From the NCBI GenBank assembly GCA_024036415.1, contig JAMWET010003455.1:385001-449000 (forward strand): a stretch of 64,000 nt of DNA, in the 5' to 3' direction. The notes under the pieces were generated by a model. It made no database searches, was not told the DNA's origin, and worked only from the letters and a program-made list of their open reading frames with translations. The translations under genes were made by a program, and so were the position numbers. Origin of the DNA: Prochilodus magdalenae. Its lineage: Eukaryota > Chordata > Actinopteri > Characiformes > Prochilodontidae. Of the stretch, positions 1 to 12,600 are shown piece by piece; within the stretch, counting starts at the first letter, position 1, and each line of letters starts with the position of its first letter.

Positions 1-481
1 GGCAGTTTACTCAGGTTTAGCATCGGTGTCACTTAGACATTATGTTTTTGTGATTGTGTCATACTGTAAAACACTACTGTTATCTTGGTAAATCTGCTGG
101 TGTGTTTTATTAAACTGACCCTCTGTGTTTTGGGGCTTAGATAAAGCCCTAACTAACATCTGCTAATGGAATCTTAATGTTATGTTTTTCATGTTTTGGA
201 AAAAATCTGTCCTATCTGGTTTCTGACTTAAAAGTTCCACCACAAAAGTATAATAATAATGTGTAAAACCTTAGAAGTCATCTTCATTCAGACAATAAAC
301 AATATTCTAGGGTGACTTTGCATATCAAGGCTATTTTGTCAAGTACTTTTTTTATTGTTCTTTGTTCTGTTTTTGTTGTTTGTTTGTTGTGTTTTTATTT
401 GTGTTTATGTGAAGTTCAGTGTCGTAACATGGTGTAATCAATGGTGTTTACCTGTTCCCGTCTCACGTCCCTGGCCTTTTG

Positions 482-482
482 T

Positions 483-521
<39 letters not shown>

Positions 522-534
522 CTATATCTTGTTT

Positions 535-569
<35 letters not shown>

Positions 570-580
570 CTTTCTTTCTC
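482..580. repeat. (TTTC)n microsatellite, interrupted
   Basis: Two TTTC runs, about 482-520 and 533-580, are separated by a short spacer. They lie immediately upstream of the probable 39-nt slc24a2 exon and would serve as a distal pyrimidine tract. Confidence 0.95.
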
Positions 581-605
581 TCCCTTTATTGTTAATTTTG
601 TAAAG

Positions 606-644
606 GTTAGTCCAGTGGGACCAGAAGATGAGAGCAAACTGTCG
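606..644 (+). CDS. slc24a2: slc24a2 probable 39-nt exon in the loop
   Basis: A 39-nt stretch is bounded by AG at 604-605 and GTAGGT at 645. It reads [13 protein letters not shown] in phase 0 and joins in frame to the next exon, which begins AKPRLQ. In mammalian NCKX2 the residues before AKPRLQRGG are a loop segment beginning roughly V-T-A-P-E, so a V-S-P-V-G-P-E start is suggestive. The pyrimidine-rich tract upstream is the TTTC microsatellite at 482-580, about 20 nt from the AG. The exon is short and poorly conserved, so this is an inference. An alternative acceptor at 609-610 would break the frame. Confidence 0.5.
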
Positions 645-3600
645 GTAGGTCCAGTCTATGTATACGTCTGCATGTCAGTGTGTGTGTATTTGTGTTTCTT
701 TTAAGGTAGGTGAAATTCTTTCATTGAGGGCCATGAGCTCCTTATTTGGCCTGCTTGATCAAAACATCCCTATGATCTGTTCGGTTTAAAGCACTAATAA
801 ATGCGTAGTACAGAAAAAGTTGAGGGTAGGGTGATAACTATAGTCTCAGCTTGTAGGGGAAGAAAGAGTTGAGCCTCATCTTCAAGACTGGACAAACAGC
901 AATGTGAAGGGAGTGTATTTTTTGGTACTAGTTAGCAAATCAATATTTTTGTGTTGTAACTATTTGTATTGTTTTCTGCCTTTGTGTAATGCAGATCAGT
1001 GGATCTCTGACTAATTCTGACATCTTTATACTTATGTATATACTGTTACAGTATTATGTCCACGAAAAAAAGCTTTGGCAAACTATTGCTGGGTCATCAA
1101 AACCAGGGACTTGGAACTGGATCTTTTTGCACACCAAGTACAATTTTTATGTGCGGTTTCTTTAGAGATCAGTAATTGGAATGTTTCCCTATTTGAGTGT
1201 TGTGCTATTCGAGATCTCAAGGCCATAAACCACATGCTGTTACGACATTTTGTTACTACATATAGTTTGACTAAGACTAAAATATAAAAAAATAAATAAA
1301 ATTTTAAGCTATGCATTATTTATTGTTATACTTTACTAAACATATGATGAATTTTATATTTATCCTATTATATATTTAAATATATTGTATAAAATTAGTG
1401 ATAACGTATTTACAGGCAAATACAAACATATACATTTAAATGTCATGTTTTATAAAAAATATTTCTGGTCTTTATCTCGTCTCAGACACTCCTGGTTTTG
1501 GTCTTAACTCTGATGGACTACTAGAGGTCTTGGTCTTGACTCAAACTGGTCTTGACTCAAACTGGTCTGGTCTCGGTCTTGACTCGGACTAGGATCCAGT
1601 GGTCTGGGCTACAGCACTAACGTGTGTAACTGATGAGATCAGTTGTACGCTCCAAATAATACTTCTCTTATGGTGAAAATGTACCATAATGTGTGGTCTT
1701 TTTAATGTAAGAAGACTTTCGTAGATAAATTCCCAAAAAGATCACACCAGTATGTGTACATTTTTGTGCCATTTTGGAAACATGATGGAAATGTTCTGTG
1801 AAGTTCATTTTTAACAGTCAGTAGCACTCAAAGTGTATACACAAACACACACCTGCATAAGCCTTTGCAGCTGACTCCTCCAGATTGTGCTGACGTGTTG
1901 CCATGGTGTCGAGTTGAAAGGTGCCCTTAACCTGTAAGGCAGAGCTGTTTTGCACAGAGCAGCTGGCCTCAAGCCCTGCCCCCTAACCTCAACAGCCTAA
2001 CCTCTACCCTCTAATCCCAACAGGGTTTAGAATTTATTTTGTATTGGGTGTTTAGATGGCTCATAATGTGATGTGACGGAGAAACTGTTTCTGCTGTTTG
2101 TTTTTTCACAGCATAGAGTGTTATGACTGATTCGCCTCTTCTCTTATCATAGGCCAAGCCCCGACTGCAGAGAGGGGGCAGTTCAGCCTCCCTGCACAAC
2201 AGCCTGATGAGAAACAGCATCTTCCAGCTAATGATCCATACACTAGATCCCCTTAGCGAAGGTAATACACACTCTTAACACACACAAGCAAACATAAACA
2301 CACTCCATCTAACACATGTTCCCTACTAATATACTGGATGAGTACAGTTTGATCAAACTTCTAGTAAGTACAAATGTTTGATACTTTGCTTTTGGGTGTA
2401 GCTCAGTTGTGTGAGTGTTGGTGATGGCACCTGGGGGAAATTAGATATTGTCCTAGGGTTTATATGGTTTCTAATTTCTAACAGTGCCATAAATTTTAAT
2501 GATACTACTACTACTACTACTAATGATAATAATAATAATTGTTGTTTAATTGTAAATTGTGTTAGGTAATAAATTTTAAAGTAGCATCTTTTATGACGTA
2601 ACACAAAATAAAGTTTTAATAGCAAAAATTGTTTAATTTTATTGTTAAGACACACATGCCACATGCATTTGGAATCTGAAGAAATACTGTTTTATTCTGA
2701 TGATTTTATTCTGATGAGTTTATTCTCGTTGATTCCTAAAAAAGTTTTTGTTTTTATTAGCACCAGGCATACACAGTGTTATGGGTAATATGATACATGT
2801 TCTTTTAAGCTTTGCAATCAAATTGCTGCGGTCTATTTTCAGTTTAAAAGCTTTTTAAAATGGACTTTTCAGCCTGCCAGCTAGAGCTAATGCTTTTGGA
2901 TTTTAGGAATTTTATATTGATCAGAAGGAAGCCTTTACAGAGTTTATATAAAAGTGCTTGTAGTGTGTACATATTCTGATGATCTGACTGGGACTCAGCA
3001 AGTTATGTCCTTTCTTCTCGACCTTGCTCGATATGCTATTGCACTTCTGAGCTGAACCATATTCTGCTTTGTTCTGTTTTATATAGTCTTTATCACTTCT
3101 TTCTTTCTCTTTTCCTGTCTTCCTATCTGTCTGTCTACTATTTCCTCAGAATTTGCTGATTCTGGTGAGTGAGTTACTTTCTGAATCTTGTAATCATAGC
3201 CTACTTCCCTTGTCCCAGTCCTGTCTATCTGACCGCAGATCCAGTGAGGCTTGTGCACCTGTTCGTCCTCACCAATAATTGTTGATGATCATTTTTTGGT
3301 TCATTTCATTTCCACTTCAAGTTTGTTTCCTCTATTCCTGCTGTAGTGTACTCTCTGATCTTTCTGAATGGCATTTTTTCATTTGGGTTTGTTTGTGTAT
3401 GTAAATGGTGTCCTTCACCTGCCTTTTCCTTCGCTTTGTGCTAGTTACTCATCCATATAATTAATCAGTAGACTGCTGGCCCAGTGCTAGGTTGTTTGTT
3501 GCTGTAGCTTTTGAAGAAGGCTTGGCTGTTCACTACAGCTGTTTTCTTTTACCTTACACTTCAGTTATTTAATATGGCGCTTGGATTAGTTTAAATGAGA

Positions 3601-6600
3601 TTTACTTTATAATTTATGAAATAATCATAAGCCAATCTACAGGAGACAGTATTACATAGCCATCTCCGGCTGTGACAACAGAATGAGGAAAACACTTCAG
3701 TGTAACTGTTCACACTGACTGTTCTGCATAAATGTGCGCAATAGATGTATACTCAGTTTATTCACAGATTTTACCTAACAGTTGTGTCCTAGTCTGTCAG
3801 ATGCACTGAAGTGATGGACAGTTCTGAATAGACTGCAGTTTGTGATATATATCTGCACTTGCCTTTACCTTTGGGACTGATGATGCTGTCATCTGGTAAG
3901 GAAGAGGCATTTGACTCTGAGATAAGAAAGCCACTGGAAAGCAAACTAGAGACAAAAAGCAAAATAAATAATTAACCTATCAATTTTCTTATTCTGTGCT
4001 TTTTGGCAAGGCAACTGGAAAGAACACTGTATTTACTATAGACTATTTAAGTATGTTTCTTTATGCTAAAAGCTTGACAGTGCATGGCCATAAAGGTTTA
4101 GAACAATTGGTTCAATCAATGTTAATTACTTGCTATTGTGTGTACACCATGCAGAGTTGCCAACGTTTATCAAAAGACTGGAAGCAGATTGCAGCGGGGG
4201 ATTTGGGGGGGTGGATGATGAATCATCACATGAAGCAAACTATCGTCTGTTTCCATGACGAGCCTAGAAGGCAACAAACTAATAAGCACATAATGAACTA
4301 GCTAAGTATAATTTCCACAATTACTTTAATTAACTTTTAGGCCACCAACATTTCAGCTGTTCACAGTTCAGCCTCATTTCATAGTACATAAAAGCACACA
4401 AGTTTATGACTGAAAGATACCGTTATGAAAGACAATTTTGCTTCCACCAGCAACTTTGGACTGTGTTGATTTCGTGGAGTTTGTAGGATGATAACAGTGT
4501 TTCTTCACAGCTCATTTCACTGTTTTTGTGCTTTAGGAGACACTGTACTGTAGTCCTGTCTGTCTGTCTAACAGTTAGTCTGTCTATTTGTCTATTCATC
4601 CATCTATCTACCTTTTAATTCATACTTAATGCATACTGCCTTAGCTTCCAGCAGTGATGATGCGCTTATGTACTTCTCAGATTTCTCTGAGTAAGCCATC
4701 TACACTTGAGTCAGGTTTTGCCTTCCATATATTATGTAATGAGATTTAATATCTTCCTACATCTGGGCCTGTATCTAGGGTTCTCAATTATAGCCCTGTG
4801 GCACACATGCAATGTGAATTTACATGCATAGAAGAAATAAATATGCTGAATGTGTATGTATTGAGTCAACAGAGCTGAGGATAAAAAGCCTTAAAATAGA
4901 TGATTTGCAGAGAAGCAAGAGAAATAAGAGACCATGGTGTGTGGTTTTGTTCATGTGGAGAGCCTCTGCGGCTGACCAGGATTGATTAATTGTTGAAGCT
5001 CATTAATTGGTGTCGAGTCCCTTACGATTAATGAGTTCAGACTGTTCTTGACGCACAGACTCTCTCTCACACACACACGTATTTACACCCACACACAAGT
5101 AATATATTCCAGAATAAATAGGATATACAAGTAATTTATCTAAAATATATTGAATACATAAGCACACCACACAAACACAACCTGTAGTGCTTATGTGTGC
5201 AAGTGAGCTTGCGTGCATTGTCAAAGTGTCTGGATTACAGCTGCATAGGGTGTATTGATCCTTCTGCTTGACCCCTCAAACTGGCACTCAATTTCAGAGG
5301 CAGACACAACCCACACATACATACACAAATATATTTGCAGATACAAATACAGACTCTCTCTGCCTCTAGCCTCCTACTTAGTCGTTCCCCTGCTTTTACT
5401 GCCTCTTACTCGCACATATATAAACATACAAACGCCAATATTAATTTGATAGATTGTCAGGCTAGGAGCCTAGGTCTTCTTTACATAATGACTTCTACAC
5501 ACGGCCACATAAATGCATGCTCAAACACATGCGTCCCCCTTCCTGGCTGAATCAATGTTAAAAGCTTTGTGCTTCAGGGGCAGACTGTGACAGCAACTCT
5601 ACGGGTCATTCTGGAAGGTCACCAGCATCACTGCTTAACAAGGACAGGAGACATCGAGCGCACACACAAGTTAAATGCTAAAGAATATATGACATTCTGC
5701 TTTCTTATTTTTTGTGCAGCTTGTGTAATATGATTTATGATAATGAAACAATTAGTCAATAAAAGGAAAATGTTTATTATCACTGTGATATTAAAATCAC
5801 TTATCATTACAAGCAATAATTTCCCACTTTTTATCTTTTTTATCGTGCTGTCTTGACACACAAGCTGTCCCTAGTACTGGGCATTCTCTCCTTTTCAGCT
5901 TTTTAAAATGAACTAATTTATTGTACAGTGCACCTTGTAGCCCTGCACAGGAGACTAGCGTAGCACAAATGCCACAGTTAAGTCCTCAAGCAACTCCAGT
6001 AAGTTAATATGCACCTCCTAAATGTTAAATATTTACATTTAATAATGTGATGTTAATGCAAAATTACACATTTACACTATATTATGGTTATATATTATAA
6101 GATGATTTGTTTTTCAGGGAGCAATGTTAGCTATCCACCTTTCTTTTACATAAGCCAGAAAAATCTGCTGGCCCTACAGTATAGTCTTTTAAAAGTTCGA
6201 CCCACCTTTGTCATTTGTTTTTTTTTTTTTTTCATTTTTCACCATTTTTAAACACTGATATATTACCCTGTCTTAAGATCCTAGGGGAAAAACATGTTTT
6301 AAAATTCAGAAAATACGTCTTTAAATAATGTATTATCTTTAATTTATAAACAGACATAACATGTTTTACGAGTAATATTCTTGAGGTGATATATTGTAAA
6401 TGACTGCATTCTTTGTAGGGGTTTGATAATACAATGTATCTCATTGTGTCTTATTATATGGTATTGTAGCATGTATTGTATTGTGATTAACATATTAATT
6501 TGTAACTAGTACGATACCTTGCTTTTGTTTTTTGTTTGCTTTTTTTGTTTAGTGTCTCTGTGCTGCTTAGAAGCAAGTCTGAATGAATCAGACAACACTG

Positions 6601-9600
6601 TGCCATTCTTAAGTACTATATATTTAATAATGAATGATCTAAAATACTCAATTTGGAAACAGTAACATATTAGCATTTATTCGTATTCCGCGAGTACCCT
6701 ATTCACTACCCTGTTCTTTTGATACAACTTTCTACTTGCACCTTCTGTGTTTGTCTGTGCTGATCGTTGGATGTTGCACTGTAGTCGTTTCTCTGTTCTC
6801 AGTGTCCTCTTTATTGGGAATTGACTCTGGAGAGCATGTGCTCAAAGTGGGTCTACTTTGTGTTGGTTTTGCCCCCGTCTTTTGCACTTATGTTGGTGAG
6901 ATTGGCTTACAGAGACAAATTCTCTGTAAACCTTGTCACATGTGCTGTGTCCTGCTCACTTCCGCCTCGTCTCTGTGTGTGTGTGTTCCTTACAACTCCG
7001 GTGTGTGTGTGCGTGTGTGCGTGCGTGTGGCCTTACACTTGTCTCTGTGTGTGTGATGTTGTAGAGCTGGGGACTTATGGCAAGCTAAAATATTATCACT
7101 CAATGACCGAAGAAGGTAAGAGCCAATCTCTGTAGATTTTACATTCGTAATCATCTTCCTCACTTCTTCCCTCATTATGCTGTGAGTTAGTATGCGTGTG
7201 TGCGCGCATGTGCACATGTGTACATGTGTGTGAACGAGAATGCTTCCGTCTTTTTGCGCTGTTGCTTTCACAGCCTCTCTTGGTGAGATTTCACTAACAT
7301 AAGTGCAAATCGTGTTCGTTCATCATTCCTGATTTTTTTTTCTAATATTTTTTGTATTTCTTTCTTAGTGTCCTTCACTACTTTTTTCGTTTATGTTTGG
7401 ATCCTTTTTTCCCTTTTCTTTTATAAAAAAAAACACAATTATACTATTTTGCATTGTGATTTTAATTTCTCAAGTATGAGTGTTTTTGCAGATTCAGAAT
7501 CTGTAGTAAAATAGAATGATCAAGAAGTCAACTTTGCATGAGAAGCCCTTACCTGAATCATTGAATGCATGTTCACATTTGAACATAAGATGTATCCCTA
7601 ATTGGGAAGATCAGAGTGCAATCAGTAAAAACACACAGAAATATGTTAATGATTAGAACATACAGCATTTTTTTTTCACACGGAGCAGTTAGACATGCAC
7701 GTCACAGATGATGCGGGGAGCTGTGAGTCACTCTGGGAGGAGTTATGCAATAGCAGCAACACAGAGCTAATGTAATAATGACATCCCTCCCCCTCTCTCA
7801 CTCCTCTTTCTCCCCCTCCCCACTCTCTCTCTCTCTTGTTCTAATCCAATAATAACAGTTCTGAGACGTCTGGTTATGGCGGAATTGCTTTAGTCTCTTT
7901 GAGGATGAGTTAGACTCACATCACAGCCAGCAGAATGACAAATCGGCTTGCTTGCTTCCTCTGATGTTGGAGAGAAAAGGCCGACACTAGCTTCTAATTT
8001 TAGCTTCCCTCATCATCACTACACACTCTTTGATGTAGTAATAATAGAGTTGTGTTTTGTTATGTTATGCTTCACACTTCACAGTTTCTAAGTTCCACAC
8101 TTGCACCACCTGTCATGCCGGTTGATTTGCTACAGTGTTTTAGCATGAATTCCTGAACTCTCCTACAAATAACCTTGAAAGCATCTGGAGCTTTCTAGCC
8201 TTAGCCCTCTAACCCCCAAGAACCTTCTGCAGCTCACAGTGATTCTGCAGATGGTTAAAGTGATAACCAATAGGTCATGAGATGTAAAGGTCATATGATG
8301 CAGATGTGCATGTCGGTGGGGGTTAGAGTGGCTGGCCGGGGCGGTTGCCGATAGCAACAGACAGCAGGGTGGGCAGAAAGCCAATCACAATTAATGATTT
8401 TGTTAGGAAGGTCACACAGTGATGGGTCAGGACATTCACTACTGAAAAAAAAAAAACAGATTTCCCACGAAGGGGAAACTGATCACTTTGATCAATACCA
8501 ATGTGCTAATGCATTCACTTCCTCTCGCAGTGGCACACACATTTTCCAAACCTTGAAGCAGTACTAGTCATTAACTTGACTCCTGTTATGTGAATTTGGT
8601 CAAATGACACAAAGGATCTCTGAAAAGGTTGTGGAACTACGTCAATGGTGCCAATCTGCAGAGCAGTAGAATGTTCTGTAGTGGTATGAGGCTGCGTTCA
8701 TATTACTGGCCTGAAGTGGCTCAAGTCCAGAGCTGTATAAACCTATAAGTCTGGTCTTTTCAAATGAGAATTCACTTTTATTTGTGGAGCTATATTGGAT
8801 ACATATCTGATCTATAGGGATTTCAGCAACCGGCACAGTTTAACCAAAAATGATCAAAAGTCGACTATGTGGAATTATTCACAGCTCCTATTGCTTTGGG
8901 CGCAGGTATAAGCAAACAGTTTTGTAATTTCTGTTTTTGCTTCTGTACAAGACTTCAGAGTGCTTTGATACAACATTCTTGATACACAGAGTACAAAAAA
9001 ATGACAGACACATAAAGCACATAATGCAATCTATAGACACAGTTTTTGAAAGGCTTTGTTGTTCAGGAGGTTGGATGTTGTGGCACATTATTGCACTAAT
9101 GCACTATTAATTAAATGCATTTATTACATGCAAACTGTTTTTATCATATCACTGTCCTATTAAAACCAGGATACTTATAAAGTAATAAAATAATATGTTT
9201 GTTATTATCTTTGGTATATTTATTTAAATGCAAATGTTAAACAGCATATTTTGTTTTTGTTTTCTTTTTTGTTTTGTTTGTTTCAGTTTCAGTCAGCAAT
9301 TTTGATTTCAATGCATCACCACTGATTTGTGGTCATGTAAACTGAATAGGAATTGTCAAATAACAAATAACATGTTTCATCTGTTTAGTAGTACTAACTT
9401 GAAGGAGTAAACTCTGACCTTTTCCCACCTTCATCTTACTGAAATAACGAATAGCTGGGTTGTAATGTGAACGTAGCCTTCAACAACTACATAGGCTATC
9501 TCAAACATATTTAAATTCTACAGAATCCGTGGCATGAATTAAGGAAATAATGTTGTACCTATTACATGTTGCTGATAGCATTTGGTAAGTAACCAAAAGT

Positions 9601-12600
9601 TAAATGATAAAGTTTTGAGCAAACTTTTCCTCTTTCTCTCCGTCTTTCAGGAAAGTTTCGTGAGAAAGCGTCAATCCTTCACAAAATTGCCAAAAAGAAA
9701 TGCCAAGTGGAAGATGCCAACGGAGTGGCTGGTAAGAATTTTGGGACCAGCTTTTGCAGCTAGCATTGTAACATCCACCTTGTTTTCATTACATTTGTGT
9801 TGTGGTGTTTTAATATTCAGAATGTTCCTGATTCTCACTTACACTGATCAAAGAGAGACACATTTCTGTTTCAACAGGCCAATTATGCTAACAGATCCAC
9901 ATTACCATATTAGCATCTTAACACAACTCAAATGGCACAGCGCCATTGACGGCATCTTTCTTTGATGTTCTGTCTGCTCAGTATTATCATGTTCCCTTGC
10001 CACACACACATAGTGTGTTTAGATGGTATGTTGTGTTTACTTTAGATAAGAATCTTCCAAACAGCTCCAGTGTGGAAGTGGAAGTGTCTCCTCCTCTAAA
10101 TGGCACTGCAGGGCAAGAGGGTGAAACGGTAAGTCAGTAATATTACAATACACACAAACAGTCGCTTCTTTAGAAGTACATGTACGTGTGAGAAAGTGAG
10201 CACGTGTGGAGGGTGGTGTTTGTGACCTGTATTAACTTAATGATCTTGAGGTGAAAGCTAACTCAGACATAACTTTAAAAAAAAAAACACACATACTACA
10301 ATGTATGTAATACTACTGCACTGGGGGGGGGGGCATTATTGTTCCAAATGCTCTTCAGTGTGTTGCGTAGCTTTTTGTCTGTAATATCAAAAATATACAA
10401 GTTCAAGATACATGCCAGATTGAGAAACTGTCTCCTGCGGAAATCACTTTTCTCAGCCTTGTAAACAGTCTTTTTTTATTTTCAGCCCCTTTTCTCTGTT
10501 ACAAGGTGACTTGGTGCCTGTATACAGAGTTGGCTAGCTGACCAATCAAAGCACATTGCCTCTGTCATTAGGAGGGCCTTAAAGACACAGGATCTCTAAC
10601 AGAGCTTTCAAACAGAGGGTATATGTACAGTATGTTGTGGGAACATTTAAGCATGTGAATCTTTTCAAGTAAACCACAAAATAAAAATAATAAAACCCTT
10701 AACATCAGCAGGGTTTTCAAAATTATGAAACAAATATGTTTTTCCATGACATGTGCCCATTAACATTATGGGTTATCCTCAGTGGAAAAAAGACACTCAA
10801 CCTGCCTCTTTATGCCATACACACAAACACACTCTCCCTGGCTTTCCTCTCGTTTGGATGATGAAGAGCCCTCACCCTCTGCCCCCTGTTGGCACAGCAC
10901 GATGCCAGTTGAACAGATGGTACAGCTTGCATGCAGGCAGGGAGAGTGCCCTCTCAATGTCACCAAGACAACCAGGTCACAAGGGGCTACAACCATGCTC
11001 AGTTCCAGCTCACTCAAACACGACATCAGTTTATGTGCCCTGCCACTCATACACAACATACGTCTAATCGTTAATTTACTTACACATACACAAACACTAA
11101 AGAGACGGCTTCTGGCTCTGCAGATGAAGTGTGAGTGAGATTGAGTGCAAGTGCCGAATGTTTGAAGACAGATAAGAGATGGGCTTTATTCCAATCCAGG
11201 CAAATTAAGCGCTCATTTATTTCCACTAGCCACTTTCTAGTGGTGGAAAGTGCACTAAGAGTTGTCGGTTTGTTGCTTGGTAGAGGATGTTCCTAGGTAG
11301 AAGTAATAGTGGAAGAATGTAACAAGAATTTTGTAGTGTATTGCCTGTGATGTTCAAAAGTGTCATTGTGTTATAATTACAGATTTCATTTTTGCTTGTT
11401 CAGTTTTATTGGTTTTCAGATATTTCTATTTTTATTACTTTTCACTTTAGACATATACTGTATAGTCACATGCACATGCATTCATGTATAAATATAAATA
11501 TACATGCCTGCATATACACATACACTGAAAGCTCAGTAGTAAATCAACAGATGGCCCTTTACATTAGAGTCAAACCCTGAACCTTTTTTGTCCCAGCATC
11601 ATGGGGGACTTTCTCTGACTTAACATTAGACTTGGGTTGACTAAGGTAGTAAGAAAGCCACTGAGTACTACATCTCACAAATTACTGATAGGGTTGACCT
11701 TTTTGGGGTTGATTTATTTTGCATTCTCGCTTCGTGTTCTATGAACAGGACTTACTGTGTTGTGTTTTGAACAAAAAATCTAATCTAATCAGTTTGACTA
11801 TGATATTGATACCCACTGTATTAGTGATTCATGAGGATACTGATAGAGCAGCAAACCAAAAGCATTCTGTGTATACTGGACTGACTACAGAAATATAAGC
11901 TCAATTAACAGTGAATTCAGTGTCCTTTTTAAAAAAGGACTTGTCAACTGTAACATAAATACCTAAGTATGGCCTCATTAATCATGTTCTGAACAGTGAT
12001 ATGATAAAATACAGTGCAGGCTATAGTACAGTACAGTTCATCACACTATTTCTGAAATAAACAGCAAATGTGTTACTTTACCAGCTTTCTAGTAACACAT
12101 GGTCACAATGAATATAATGTCACTGTGCTGTCAGGTTATTTAAATAAGAAAATACAACCTTTGAAAATTAGAAATCCAAACGGTTTATCACACAGTACTT
12201 TAGCAAAGCTTTGAACTTTTTACTCGTTTCCAGTTTCCCTCTTTGAATTGATTCCTCTCTTTTGTCATCCCTCTTCCCTGCATGTGTGTGTTTGAGGTTT
12301 TGCTGACACCTCGCTCTCCTCTCTGCCATACTCCTGCTGTATCTATTTTCAGCAGCCCACACCCCGCCATCCCACGGTGCACCTGCATGCATCTGGCAGG
12401 AAGCTGCAAAGCTGTGTTCGCACCTGCGGGTGTGTCCAAGAGCGCACACGCTCGATAATTACTCTGCTCCTCCCGGTGGCTGTTCTGATCACTCGTGCAC
12501 ACACACGCTCTGCAAACAAGCTTGAAGGTCACTTTAAAAACCAGCAGGATGTTCTTCGCTCAAACTGCAGCTATATTTATTCGAAAACAAGAGCCTGCAG

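Noticed and set aside
355..704. Open frames across the TTTC repeat, in both strands.
   Set aside because: They are Phe/Leu/Ser or Lys/Glu-rich translations of a microsatellite, not genes, apart from the short exon candidate at 606-644.
4651..4696. Exon-like segment in the slc24a2 intron reading [15 protein letters not shown] with AG and GTAAGC at its edges.
   Set aside because: The reading that looks protein-like is 46 nt and would break the phase-1 frame of its neighbours; the phase-keeping alternatives (39 or 36 nt) read as unconvincing sequence.
9582..9965. A 127-codon open frame on the plus strand.
   Set aside because: It is in a different frame from the slc24a2 exon at 9651-9731 it overlaps, and is not protein-like elsewhere.
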